Of a DNA stretch of 64,000 bases, positions 35,513-48,169 are shown in pieces (the first letter of the stretch is position 1; every line of letters begins with the position of its first letter). Below the pieces are notes generated by a model, which saw nothing but the letters and a program-made list of their open reading frames with translations, made no database searches and had not been told where the DNA came from. The stretch spans positions 11,991,001 through 12,055,000 of the forward strand of contig CM049395.1 of NCBI GenBank assembly GCA_026929865.2, given 5' to 3'. The position numbers and the translations under genes were made by a program. The DNA comes from Hyperoplus lanceolatus. Lineage: Eukaryota; Chordata; Actinopteri; Uranoscopiformes; Ammodytidae.

Positions 35513-35836
35513 TTCATATCGTTACATCCCTACTGTGCACTAATCATGATGTCAGATCAGCATCTTGATGTGGCACACCTGTGAGGTGGGATGGATTATC
35601 TCAGCAAAGCAGAAGTGCTCACTATCACACATTTAGACAGATTTGTGAACAATGTTTGAGAGAAATGGTACAATTGTGTATCTGGAATGAATTTTAGATC
35701 TTTAAGTCCATCTCATGAAAAATGGGAGCAAAAACAAAAGTGTTGCGTTTATATTTTTGTTGAGTGTATTATAGAACCAACATGTTCATTCTACTCAAAC
35801 ATATCCCTATAAATAGTAAAACGAAAGACACTGAAC

Positions 35837-38776
35837 TGAGCTGTATACACAGTGTACTGTATATATCAAAGAACAAATGTTTTGGCCCCATCATTAGATG
35901 GAATTAAAGCAAAGAAGATATTTAGCCTTAGCCTTTGGGTCATTGGGGTCTTCTCTTTCTTTTCCCTGGCCTCCATTATTTTTTATAATTTTTCTCAGAT
36001 AACATACAGTAACCTTGGCTCTAAATCATGTGACCTTCCTTGACGCTGCGCACCACTTTGCACAGTGTTGACCAATATATGAATTATTCTGGCTGTATTG
36101 TTCGTGAACCTATCCCCATGGTGTTCCCATGTTGATTAAGTGCGGTATGGAGGTCGAGTGTTAGCAATTACTCACCATGTGTTCAGAGCAGCGGGCCATG
36201 TACAGTGAGTGAAGCTGGCACATTAGCAACATACAAATGAAGCCTGGTCTATGGTGGTGTGCAGACTTATTTTAAGCTCTGCCAGCCCATTTAGGAGTGT
36301 GTCCTAGGGGCTGGCGGTATTTTGTATGCCTCGGATAGGTGTTGGGTTGCTAATGAAGGTGGTATTTAATTTGGTTAAATGCTGCAGGGATCACACATTT
36401 GATATCTGTATGGATGGGACAGCAATGGAGGATGTGAACCACCGATAGATATGGTTGGTATTATTATCTCTATTTATAGAGGGCATTATGTACAGAAGGA
36501 CAGGCCAGCTAGCAGGGAGCTAATGTGAGCATAAGGAGGATTCACCTGCCCCTAGGTGTTTTTCTTAGCAGGTATAATAGCAAGATATTTCCACACATGA
36601 CATTCTCTAATGTTAGTTGAGGGAATAGCTGCAAGAGCAAGTCGGGTTTGAGCTTCGACCCCTGTGGCAACCCGTTGCACAGTAAGACATTGGGGCTATT
36701 AATGGGATGACATTCTGTAAGTTAAATTCAACAGTAGAAAACAGATTATTATATTTAACTGAGAGTGTAGCTATATTTGACTCTTTTCTGATTCCAGTGT
36801 CTGGATTTTGGGACAGTTGAAGCCCCCCCCCCCTTTAGACGAAGTCCAGATTCACAGTCATTGCACCAAATTTGAGAATGGGTGAGCAAAACCTACCCAC
36901 TCTATGTCTCTCTCACGTTTGTGCAGTGTGTGTGGAGAGGTTTCTTCATTAAAACTGACAGAGAAGCCAGAGGCAGGGGAAGTGTTATAGCTCTGCAGAC
37001 CTGTCACCACATTCTCAACAAACTTTAATTTAATGCTGTACAATAATTGAAATAATTCTTTCATTTACTGACGAGGCTGCCAAATGTTGAACCAGAAAAC
37101 TGCCGACGGCAAAGATAATGTGTTCCCTCATGGCGATTTTCTTTTTAAGTTCATTTTCTGTTCTAATGTATTAAATGCATAAATTCTCTCACTAATGGTT
37201 TGTGCGAGGCAGAGCAACAGCCAATTCAACGGTGCAGTTTAGAGGGGGTTTTACACTTAAAACAAGAACAACCATAATAAATGCCAATAAATCTGTGGAC
37301 TTGTCCATTTTTCCATTGCCCTAAATGTATACGCTTATTTAATACCCTTCTCTGCATTGGCCATTTACAGAAGGTAATGGGGATGTTTTGCTGCAAGATA
37401 GTGCAGGACTATATCGGGAAGAGGAGGAGAAACATTTCCCAGGACCCTAAAAAGTATTTAGAAAGAGTGTTTTTATCTAATTTCTATATTTAAAATGAAT
37501 TATAATTAATTAACATAAGCCATTATAGACTTAAGCGGAATATGCTTAACATTTTCACATAGAAAAGGACACACAAAGTCAATGTGTGTGCCTTAAATCA
37601 TTGTATACTGTTTACACAGATGACCTAATTAGCATAGTAAGTATATGGACATGCCATTGAGTCCCAGGCAATAGTGATAAAGTATTCCAGAGGAGGGAGG
37701 CAATTTTTGATGGAACGGTTTCCAATTAATTTAGAAAATCAAAAGTGCCACACAAAAAAGGAAACTTTAAAAATGTTTGGGGGGAAATTGGAGTGAATTA
37801 TTTATTCGTTTCTTCAAGTTCATCATGACATATTCCCATGATGCCACATGGCACCTCCAACTCAGTGACACAGTCTAACATTCAGAACAGGAAGCAGTCA
37901 CTTCCTTTACTGTGGGTCATGTGCTGCAAGAAATAAGCAATTTAGCCAAATGATACGATTTCCTGACACTCATAGTGAATTAGCATTTCATTGTGGTTCA
38001 TTATTCAGAGAACTGCCATCTCTGAGGCTGTTTTCCACATGTCAAAATGGAGGCAGAGTTTTGCAAACTGAAATACTTCGCTGAGAAGAAGAATATTTCA
38101 ACTCTCATCCCAGATCCATCTTTTACTCTTTTAGTGGTCTAAACTGTGTCCATGCTTCAAATTAGGACATCCATACTCAATTTAAAAGGCAGTCACATGG
38201 TTATTTACGTTTGTGATGAAGTGAAATATTTGATTGCCTTGTGCACTATGGAATACACTGACAAAAGTGTATGAATAAAGCATTTGCAGAGCATTATCCT
38301 CATGAGCTATAGCAGTGCCCAACATGAAAACCTGTGTTGTGTGCTTGGTAATTCTCCTCCAATGTCTAGTAACTCCGATCTAAATGACTCATGATTGAGC
38401 TTGAGATGCTTGGAAACTTTACAGGAATGTCCAGGAGTAATTTATTGGAAGCAGTGAAACTACAAGGGGTATTGTGCTCTGCTGTTCATCAACAGTATGT
38501 ATTCGTACAAGCCAGTGGTCAGAAGGTATAGCCTCTACAGCCTCAAACAGTTATTCAATTTCTGTGTTAAAATGAACTTGTCTTGTTCCTGCCTCCCTCT
38601 CTCATCCCTTTTTTATAATATTTAATATATGTAATGAATCAGTGTTTGGCAAGTCCACTACTTTCTCTTTCAGTCACTTTTACCGGGGCGATGTCCAGGG
38701 AGGGTCACTGTGGCCACCGTGAAAACTCCATTGTGTTGATTACAGCAGTGATAGATAGGTTGTTCAATGAGATGAG

Positions 38777-38777
<1 letters not shown>
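35837..38777. other. No gene seen; mostly unique sequence
   Basis: No element ends or exon-like frames supported. A short C-run lies near 36.83 kb. Confidence 0.5.

Positions 38778-38824
<47 letters not shown>
38778..38824 (+). repeat. (GA)n microsatellite
   Basis: About 23 GA units; poly-RE and poly-SL frames are its translations. Confidence 0.95.
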
Positions 38825-38825
<1 letters not shown>

Positions 38826-39968
38826 CTGAGAATAACAGCATACATATGAGAATGGAAGTTTGGCAGGTGAATGCAGAGCAGATGAGATGGAACAAGACAC
38901 AAGAGAAAGGGGATATGTATACAGTATATATTCAAATGTGTTTTTTAATGTCAATGATTATTCACATCTACAAATATGTTCTAAATTAATAATTTGAAAA
39001 CCTGGACGATGACAACTTTCAAAGTGTAAATTATGTAAATGTATCTCACATTAAACTATATTTCTACCAAATGCACAAGGGTGTTCAGCCTCACATGTGA
39101 CTTAATAGAGATAACAATATTCAAATAGTATGTGTGTATTACCCAAATACAACACTATCCTCCTCCCCTGACTATATTAATAATGAAACAGATTGAAAGA
39201 GAATAACATGAACAAAATACTTCCGTGAATGTCGGTCTCATGTGTCTTATAAAACTGATAATGTTTTCCTCAACATCGGATACTTAGGAATATGCATTGC
39301 CACTCATGTTAGTTTTCAATACAACTACAGTATATTGGCTATCATCTAACATCATTCAAATGTGACCCTTTGATAAATATCCTCATTGCTTTCTATCAGC
39401 ACCATGATATGCATGTGCATATCAGGTTACATTATGTAGCTGGTTTGCAGAAAAATACAACATCTAACACCATTGTCATTTACTAATAGGGGAATCCTGC
39501 TTCCTTTTCATTTTGTGATGGTTTGAGCCAAAGTTGCCCACATGCGCACACAGCCATATACAGTATTAGTACAAAATCACACAGCTGCATTTCATCATGA
39601 ACATCAATGGGAAAAATGTATGATTGATTAATGAAGCTTTTATCAATACCAAGACAGGAAAGCTATCCCCGAAATCCACTTACACATCAGCAAGGCACTT
39701 TTATCCCTCCTCCACATGAACATGATTTACGAAGGCAGTCAATGCGTAGCGCCGCTTACACGTGACTACATAATGAAATGGTGAGCTAACTTGGGCGAGC
39801 GCAAGCCCCTTACTGGAGACGCATTTAGTTAAGTGTACAGATTAGCATAAGAAAAGCAATCTCATAACATGAACAGACGTCTCTAATTGAGCTATTGTTC
39901 ATGTAAGCAGTGTGAGATCTCCACTGCCCTCACTTCCTCGTCTGCTTCTGGAGTGATTGGGCTATGGC

Positions 39969-39969
<1 letters not shown>
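38825..39969. other. No gene seen; candidate regulatory DNA at its end
   Basis: AT-rich unique sequence. The last 250 bases are described separately. Confidence 0.45.
39720..39965. promoter_or_regulatory. Candidate conserved non-coding element
   Basis: Non-repetitive stretch with scattered CpG and motifs such as AGCGCCGCTTAC, CTCTAATTGAGC and GGGCGAGCGCAAGCCCC, ending at a GT tract. Similar texture resumes after the tract (GGGGGCGTTAGCGAGCAGAC, then CCAATAATGAAC). Evidence is texture only. Confidence 0.2.

Positions 39970-40026
<57 letters not shown>
39970..40026 (+). repeat. (GT)n microsatellite
   Basis: Twenty-eight GT units without interruption. Confidence 0.95.
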
Positions 40027-40027
<1 letters not shown>

Positions 40028-40318
40028 CTACTTGTGTTGTGTATGTAAAGGGGAACACATCCCTCCAAATTGATCATCACTCCTCAACAGGAAAGGACAT
40101 AGGGGGCGTTAGCGAGCAGACGCTAACTCAGCCAATAATGAACAGGGTGGTTATAATGCAAAATCCATTGCCTCTCAATCGAGCCCATTGATCAAATGCT
40201 CCTGTTATATGTTTGATTCTCCGCCTGGCCTGTGTAGTCTGCAGCAGTGTCTTGCTCTCTAATTCCTTCCCCCGATCTTCACATTGTTTTCCTCAAAAAT
40301 CTTTCTGTCATGCAGTCT

Positions 40319-40640
40319 TTAAAGGTGCAGTCCGAGATTCTGGAGAACGCCTGTTGTCAAAATCACTATTTGTCAAAATCAGTGAATATCTCCTCACGAT
40401 CCACTACTTGCCCGCACTGTGTGTGTGTGTGCTGAAGAAGAAATGCAGTGTTAATACACAGCCTATAACTGGTATTAAAGGGTATGTTAACAAAGTGGAC
40501 CTACCGCAGATAGCAACATGCCCGTCTACAGAGCCTTGGCTGTGTAAGCAGCACACAGTACGGACAGGAAGCGGGTCGTGAGGAGATTTTCACTGATTTC
40601 AACAAAAACGTGATTTTGACAACTAGCGTTCTTTTTGGCT
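40319..40640. mobile_element. TTAA-type MITE, right end truncated
   Basis: TTAA at 40319-40322 is followed by AGGTGCAGTCCGAGATTCTG and GAACGCCTGTTGTCAA. The right side has GACAACTAGCGTTCTTTTTGG, which inverts to match the left arm, as do CTCCTCACGA (left) and CGTGAGGAG (right). The last 25 or so bases, including the expected ACCTTTAA, are missing. The arm sequence makes it a relative of the 19.6-kb element. Confidence 0.7.
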
Positions 40641-41625
40641 CAACCTGGACAATGGCAACCTGGACAGAAGGATGAGTTCAGTCACCTTGGTGCAAGCTCT
40701 CACTACTGAGCCCTGACTTTGACTGGACGTCTCCCTCAAAGCTTTTAACAGGCAGATGTAATAGCCCTGTGGTTTTGAAGAGGCCATGGTTAAAGCGCCC
40801 GTGGAAGAGCACGCTGGCGTCTCTTGTGGCTTCAGATGTGGTCTGAGTTGTACTTAATGCACTGACAGGTAATCCATCTGAAGGCAAGATGCTTTATGCC
40901 GATTTAAACAGGAAATCAGAAACCCAGTGTGGTATTAGCCTACTGTGTCTCTTCCTGTTTTCCCAGCCCATCCACATGTTCTTTCAAATAAGAGCACCAG
41001 ATAGCAGGTTTCATATGGTGTTCAGAGAAGAAAGGGATTGGCTACTAAAGTATTCAAATGATAGTACAAGAAGTTACTTGATCTGGTCAGTTTTGTTTGT
41101 ATTGTGTTATTGAAGTCAGATAACTGACTTTTGATTTTACTTTACTGTAGTTGGGGTATATTAACCAATTACAACACTCAAGGATATGTATTATCTTTCC
41201 AAGCCCCCCTTTGCCCTATGGAGCCTGGATATTAGAGATGTGCCTTTTAGTTTGTTTTTTTTTTCTTTCTTTTTTTAATGTAGGGATCTTTGTTCACCAC
41301 CATCAAACCACCAATTGAGGAATAATGATTTGGAAGAATGGTGTTCATCCCTCGAGTGGAGTTCCAGAGGCATGTAGGATCCATGCCAAGCTGCACTCAA
41401 GTTGTTTTAACAGAAAGGTAAAACCATGATCTGCTGTTGGTAGCTGACAAGCATCAACTGGTGAAGATCCAAATCAAATTGGTGACAGGGAAGCAAACAT
41501 CCACAGTGGCAGAAACTCAGGATATCCTATCAAATGATCGATCCATCTGGTCAAGGCCTCCTTGCTGTAGTTTGTGTGCCTTTTGGTGGTTTGGTAATGC
41601 TTTTTTTAATCCAGTCCTGAAATAC
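40641..41625. other. No gene seen
   Basis: No exon-like frame, repeat or element end supported. A T-run lies at about 41.25-41.28 kb. Confidence 0.5.
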
Positions 41626-41633
41626 ACTCCTAC

Positions 41634-42994
41634 CAGCGGCGGCTCGCCCATAGAGGGCGATAGGGCGACGCCCTCCTTGAGCCATACCAGCAAAAAACAA
41701 AAATATAATAATGATGAAAATTATATATATTTTTTTGTATTTATAATCATAATTTATTTCAATACAGTTTTTACCTGCATCTAAGTCTAAATATCATTGT
41801 ACAATCAGCGTCTGTGCTCTGTACCATCACTCTGGGGCGATATCGGGCTGGTTGAAAATCGCCCTGAGCGCTCTCATAGACTTCAATGTAAAACTTTTTT
41901 TTTTTCAAACTGCAGGCTTCCGCAATGCAATCTCTATGGGTTCCGGGGGTGCTCGCCCTAACGTGTTGTAGTCATACGTACAGTAAACAATGAACCAATT
42001 ACAGTGACTGATACAGTCACATGTCCGGTCTGCTGCCCAAAGCGGTCAGATTCAAGACCAACATAACTAATATCAACTCAGGCTAGGCTGGCAAGCTACT
42101 TGGTCATGTCATTAAAAGGACTAGGTCCTTTCCAGACAAAATGTAACCATCAAGCAAGTATCTACCAACATGGATTGGGGGATCGTATAAACGCGGATTT
42201 TCACCGGGCTCGTTTGAACGGCTAACGAGGCTAGCAGGATGCTAAGGCGCTAACGCTCTGTTCTGCTGCCGCTGCATGATGATTATGGACTGTATACTGG
42301 CTTTTAATCCATCCTGATGGCAGCACAGACACCGCATGGATAACTTCGGGTGTCACCCCTATGCATCATCTCTCAGAAAAGGTAAAACAAACATGAAACA
42401 TCAATCTGCATATGGACGAGCCAGCGCCGTTCAACAGCTGATCCATGTAGACTGTTTACTCTGACAGCTGCTGTCCGTCCGCGGCATAAACCCGCCTACC
42501 AAGTAACAGTGCTGTAGAGAGCATGGACATATAAAGAAAGGTAGACAGTAGTAATGCAAACCAATGTGATGATTGCACCTATGCCAGCATCCATTTTTGT
42601 TTAATCAGAACACAACTGTCAAGTCAATCAGATTATTGTGATTAATTGTAGAACAGGTCTCTTAACTTTTAAAGGAAGACTGAGGAGGAAGATCTGAGGA
42701 GCACACTGGTAGATGACAAGTTATCCGTGATGGCCACAGCCGGATAAGTAAATCATTTTAGAGCTAAATTAATTTTATTCAAAAAATGTACTAACTTAAT
42801 GTCCAAAAATACTGTACACATCAATGCTTGTCTAATGGTGCCAGAGTGGTTATGCCAGATGAACAGGAAAAACAAACTGTTAAATGCAATATGACATTGT
42901 CATATTAGCTATCTGATTTAGGTTAATTTTGGGTAGTTTTACCCATCATGGCAACAATTACCCCCCCTGAGATTATTGTCAGGAGCCGCCACTG
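41634..42994. mobile_element. hAT-like element with 8-bp target duplication
   Basis: The left end is CAGCGGCGGCT; the right end, reverse-complemented, is CAGTGGCGGCT. ACTCCTAC is duplicated exactly on both sides (41626-41633 and 42995-43002), the hAT target size. The interior begins with GGGCGATAGGGCGACGCCC and later has GGGGCGATATCGGG. No open frame resembles a hAT transposase, so this 1361-bp copy is non-autonomous or fully decayed. Confidence 0.88.
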
Positions 42995-43002
42995 ACTCCT
43001 AC

Positions 43003-46000
43003 ATAACAACAACTTGGTTAAACATTAAACCACTGGTGGTCATCACTAAAAAGGGAATCACATCATTGGATGACAATAAGAATATACAAACAGTGTACTC
43101 TACTTTTAAAGATATCTCTATATGTTCACAGCTCCCTTCTTGAGCTAAAATTGAGAGTAGTGTGTAAGTGTCCAAAGAAGCGGTCCATAATTAATGGCAT
43201 GTATTTTATTAAATGTAGCTGCTTATTTGTGTTCCACCTCATCACGGTGAGACAGAACCAAAGCTGGCAAATGAATGAATCTGCCGTATCTAATATACAC
43301 AGATTACAGAAATACACAGTCCCAATCAGTCCTCTCCAGTGATATTTTAAAGCCGTTGTTCCCAGAGACTCGCTCTCCTGAGACCACCGGGCTCTTTAGT
43401 CCCAGCAGTTTCCTCCGGCACTTGTCTCCCTGAAACAGAGGAACCCCATTACATCTTTTCATTTTTCAATCCCTCCTCCCTGTTTTCCTTCCGCACTCCC
43501 TCCCTCTCTCTTTCCCTCCTTCTCTTCTTTTTTTCCAACAGTACATCAGTGTGGCTTTATCCATTTCATGTTTAGTGAAACTCCCCAGGCGAGCAAACAC
43601 AAGGCAACAAGATGCCACAAATCTTTGATATCTTAAACAGAGGGCATTGTGCCAACACTCTTGCCAGATACGAAGAAAAAAAATGGTTATCCAAGGGAAG
43701 GAACATCATCCTGAATCAAACAAAATGAATAAATAATCGGGGCTGCAGACACACTTTCATACTTGCGGTGCATGTCCGTGGAGGATTGGTTTACCAGCCC
43801 AAGTGATTAGTCTGTTGGCAGAATTGTTTGGTTTCTGTGGCTCAACCATTTACAGTATGATATAACAGGAGATCAGATCCAATTCTTAACACAGCCCTCT
43901 GAGGAGCTCCTGAATAAAAAAAGAAAGAAAAAAAAACTCATATTGCAATTACTAAACTGTCACTTCAAATTTGTGTCATAATGGTGATGCTTTGAATCAT
44001 AACCCATGCTGTTTGGTCCCACTGGGTCAAATATCATTAGTGTTTTTATATTGCTGGTATAATATTTTTGTATGTCACATAATTACATCTTACACACATG
44101 CTACTAATCAAGTGCGTACATGAAATCCTATATTTTATCCAACCATTTAACCAAACTCAGTACAACAGTTTTCAGCAGTAAGACACACTTGAAATAATTG
44201 TCTCGCCCTTTTTTCCACTGCAACCTCATTTATGTTTTGTCCAGATAAAGATTTTTTAACCATGCATTTTGATCCCAATTCTCATCAAAACAAGTTTTCT
44301 TTTAATTCATATTTTATTCATAGTAACTACATAGTTCATTGTCCCACAGCCTCTTCTTAAAGATAATCTCCCATACGACATAACAAATATAGCGGGCACA
44401 TGTTCTTTATTTAGTGGCTACATGCCTGAAGTTGCATTAATAAACAACCAGGCAGAGATAATATTTTTCAATGCCAAATCGATTTTCATAAGGTTACATT
44501 CCTAATGTTTATATTTCAGCAACCTCTCTCCTGTTTATACAATAGAGGGTATTAAAAGGGAGATTAAATTTTACCCGCCTGAATATAATGCAAACACAAA
44601 ATGATGCTTCTATTTCCAGGGCAAGCTGTGCATTGTCATTTATTTATGAGTTTTTCTCCCCCCTCCCCTCCTTTTTCTTTTTCTCACTCAACAGTAAATA
44701 TGGAAATTGTGTTTGTCAGTTTGTGTGTACACACACACAGAGACATGCATGCATATCTATACATGTGCCTTTGTGTAGAGATCTTTTAAGGTCTGTATTT
44801 TATAGTGCGTCTATAATGCGCTGTGCTGTGCTCCTGCGTGTGTGCAGTGGGTGTATGGGGGTCATGTTGCTCCCGCAGTGAAAACTTCTCCATCCTCCAT
44901 CAATAAAAACACTGCCTCAACCCCGCCACAGTATTGACTGTCAATCATCTGTCTTTACACACGTTTTATGTCCCTCAGTGTGTCTCTCTCTCTACCCCCC
45001 TCCCCTCTCTCATCCTTCTGAAGACGCAGCCAGACGTTTATTACCACTCTTACAGTGGGCTACCATTATCGTTTTGAATGGGAGGGGTCCTACATCGTCT
45101 AGACTCTAGGTTGTTCCCACAATAATAGTACCTTTAGGTTAAAGAGAGCACAATGACTGGGCAAAATGTTTCCCCCTCAATTGTTCAAATTACACATGTA
45201 GAAATACTTATCTCAAAATGATTGGGCTCCAGTGGTCATTATCACATTAATTCTGATACGTCTCCATTTCCACTCGTAATGGATAATAGTGCTGAAACTC
45301 CTCTGATATTCCTCTCATATATATTCATCTATGGAATGGATTTTAAGAAGAAATTCCAGACCATACTAATGATAGCTCATCACATCAAAAGAAGAAGCAG
45401 TATCAAAGTTCTGCCTTACAGTAAAACTGTAATAAAAGCACAACTATCTGGCCATGATACATGAGAGTTTTACTGAAATATTTTGCATTGATTTTTTTAA
45501 ATGCTTAGTTTTGGCTTTATCTCTGAAATATATTTTATTTGATGGTTCTTAATTTTCTCCCTTATGTTTTCATCCTAATAACCCACATTAGATTAAATGG
45601 ATTGGTTGTTCTCTTGAACTGTGACCCTGATGTAGATTTGTTACAGTGTGTTTTCCAAATCATCAATACCAAATGACCTACATATCAAAATGTCTGTATA
45701 GGTCGAATGTCAAATTGACAACTCTTTCACTTGTGGCAAAGAAGCATTAAGCCATTTCTTTTATTTTATATTCATAATCCTACCACTTATCAACACTCAA
45801 TCTCGTATTGGAAGGTTTAATTGAAGTCTAACTCAGAAGTTAGTACACTACAGTTTTTAGTGGCAGCCTAATGAATGTTCAAATCCAGTTCGTACAACCA
45901 ACAATAAGATTAAATGGCATATTCAATTAACTACCAATACTGAAGTTTCTGGTTCATTATTACAACGATTTGATTAAATACAAAATGTTGATGTGTTATG

Positions 46001-46153
46001 AATGTAAGTGTAACTGAGATATTCTTGAATTGACGCAAGGTGATCAACTGCATAGCCTTTGTGAGGAGGCAGCACTTTATACAAAAACACCTAAACCACA
46101 CTTGTGCAGTGGTCTTACAGTCTGATGTGTTCACTCATAGACTCTCCTAGTCT

Positions 46154-46155
<2 letters not shown>
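43003..46155. other. No gene seen; candidate regulatory texture near 44.5 kb
   Basis: Non-repetitive apart from short A and T runs. The interval 44.40-44.62 kb (GTTGCATTAATAAACAACC, AAATCGATTTTCATAAGG, GGAGATTAAATTTTACC) has enhancer-like composition. No exon-like frame supported. Confidence 0.45.

Positions 46156-46207
<52 letters not shown>
46156..46207 (+). repeat. (CA)n microsatellite
   Basis: Twenty-six CA units. Confidence 0.95.
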
Positions 46208-46208
<1 letters not shown>

Positions 46209-48169
46209 GCAGATTAACCAGAAAGCAATCACTATTACTGCAATTACAGAATTTATATAGTTACAACTAAAATAGTCTGCTGCTGCTCTGAGAGATTAAA
46301 TGTTGATAAATACAACTGTTAGATAGAGCATATCGTATAATATTACTCATATTATTAATACAACATTAATTAACCACACTCCTACACACAGACACACATG
46401 TCTGATTTGTGCACTGTTTGTTTTGCTTGGTGCCTTGTAAACATGGGTTAGGGTTGGGGCGAATGCATCCTTTTGCTGGATGGTTGATTAGAATATGAAA
46501 GGGAATCTCAGCCCGGCCGGTTGCTGTGTTAGCTTCTCCTAGGCGCCCCGGCATGAATTAGGCATGAGGGCTGCAGTCCACCCCACACCATGACTTAACA
46601 TCCCCTATTTACAACCACTCTATGGATGTATTGGGCATTTAAAGAAACACACATCTAATTTGGAAGTTGTTAGATCTTCTACAGAATGGCCAGCCTATCA
46701 GAGGATATGTTTACAATTAATTTCCTCTGCAGGTTGCATTGGAAATGTTTTTAATAGACGTCTAATTTTAAATATTTATTTTTTAAATGTACCCAATGTA
46801 ATGCACAATGATACATTTAAACACCACATACAGTATGCGATTTGTATTATTAATAAACCTATAGACTGTGATGAATTCATATTGAGATCATTCCCTTGGT
46901 TGTAAATAAGGGAACAAATGATGTAACATGCGTGCATACTGTAGGTGTGACATTGAAATAAGTGTGTTAACTTATAGTTGCGCCCTGGACATTGATAATT
47001 GGAATCCTTAGTCAAGAAGATCCAGGAGTTAGTCATACATATACTGTATATAAAAATGCCTTCTATGTGAAAACATTTCGATTGAGACCTCATTTGAGCC
47101 AATAGGAGCTTCCATATCCTGTCCACAGCCTACCATAGCTGCAAAGAGTCTGTGTTGTAAGGTCGGATGTGCAGAGTGTATTGCATGGTGTCTGACATTA
47201 ATAACTCATCCATGCGTAACAGTTATTTTTAGTAATTTACTCGAAGAATGGATTCACCCTAAATATATTTACATGTGTATATATAAATAGATATTTTACA
47301 TTAATCATTAGCTCCTGTTTGAACCTGATAAATGATCACATGTTCTCCCCTCTTCCCTTTCCATGCACTCTTCTGTCTCTGCTCGATTCCAGCTGTGAGG
47401 TACAATTACTGCCATGAGTAAAATTCTACATTTCCGCAGGGCCAGATCATTTAAACCACAATGCCAGTCCTCAGTAACTCCAGAGCCCCTGTGGGCCCAC
47501 TTCAATAGATCTGGCCCCAGGTGTGAACCCGGTAACTTGTTCGGCAATACACACACAGTGTGGTGGCTGTGAAAGCATCGGGATAATGCACCGCTAATGG
47601 TGCAGAGGTGTTAGGCCAATGATGTCCCTGTCAAAGGAACGTTTTATCTAAAAACCCATTGGTTTTGAAATAAGAGCAGGCACCGAAGCATCAACCTAAG
47701 GGGTGAGGTTCTGGAGGTCAAAACAATGTGAGACTTGCCTACAACTACATCAAGTTATGTGTCTCATTCTGTAACACTCTTTTGTGGAATCAAACATTAA
47801 CAGAGAGACTTATTAAACAAGTAAATATAATGTGAATGCCCCCCATATTTAACCTATTTTGTCCAATTTCCTTTCATCAGGAAAGGACACTATTAAGGTA
47901 AAGCAAGAGTCCTCATTATTCGCCTAACTCGGATACAATAACCATGTTCTTCAAGTTCACTTCATGATAAGGTAGTAGGTTCATCATGCATGTGCTCTGC
48001 AGAGATCTCATTGTAGTCTGTCTGTGGCCTCATTTGTACTTGTCACATCAAGTGTGTCATGACTCATCTCCAGATGAGATTTGACACAATCTTGTTTACA
48101 CTTAGGCACATACAGTGCATCTCAGTTTTCCACATCACAAATAGAATTTCCAATCCTTTTCAATGTTCA
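46208..48169. other. No gene seen
   Basis: Unique-looking sequence. A conserved-looking stretch around 46.45-46.60 kb is not repetitive, but nothing identifies it. Confidence 0.45.

Larger units (their letters stand above)
34152..35532. mobile_element. hAT-like element nested inside the Tc1-like copy
   Basis: The element begins TAGGGATGTAACAATAT and ends ATATCGTTACATCCCTA, inverted repeats of 17 bp with one mismatch. CTGTGCAC is duplicated exactly on both sides (34144-34151 and 35533-35540), the 8-bp target size of hAT elements. The 1381-bp body contains a 35-bp-arm hairpin, a run of 19 A, and AT-rich right-hand sequence. I see no intact hAT transposase; the frame after the A-run (to about 34787) could be a trace but lacks recognisable motifs. 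Confidence 0.88.
33538..35766 (+). mobile_element. Internally deleted Tc1-like transposon, split by hAT
   Basis: CACTCAATGAAAATATAAAC at 33538 and its inverted partner ending at 35766 open terminal inverted repeats of more than 230 bp, very similar over their whole length. TA lies on each side (33536-33537 and 35767-35768), the Tc1/mariner target duplication. Without the inner insertion the copy would be about 840 bp, half the usual length, because the transposase gene has a central deletion. The right arm carries about 26 bases (including TTAGTGCACAGGTGTGCC) missing from the left arm. Non-autonomous. Confidence 0.88.
33409..35836. mobile_element. Outer Tc1-like fragment split by a nested insertion
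   Basis: The stretch 33409-33535 starts CTCCGGAAAAAATTAAGAGA, which I recognise as the end of a common fish Tc1-like element. It continues through GAAATGTTGTCAG and is cut by the next element at 33536. The same element resumes at 35769 with GTTCATTCTACTCAAACATA and CTATAAATAGTAAAAC, and seems to lose its own right end near 35.83 kb. Both pieces have the order I remember for that family, but I cannot align to a reference here. Confidence 0.55.

Noticed and set aside
47966-47990. AAGGTAGTAGGTTCATC, resembling the let-7 microRNA start
   Set aside because: Only part of the seed region matches and there is no matching hairpin arm nearby.
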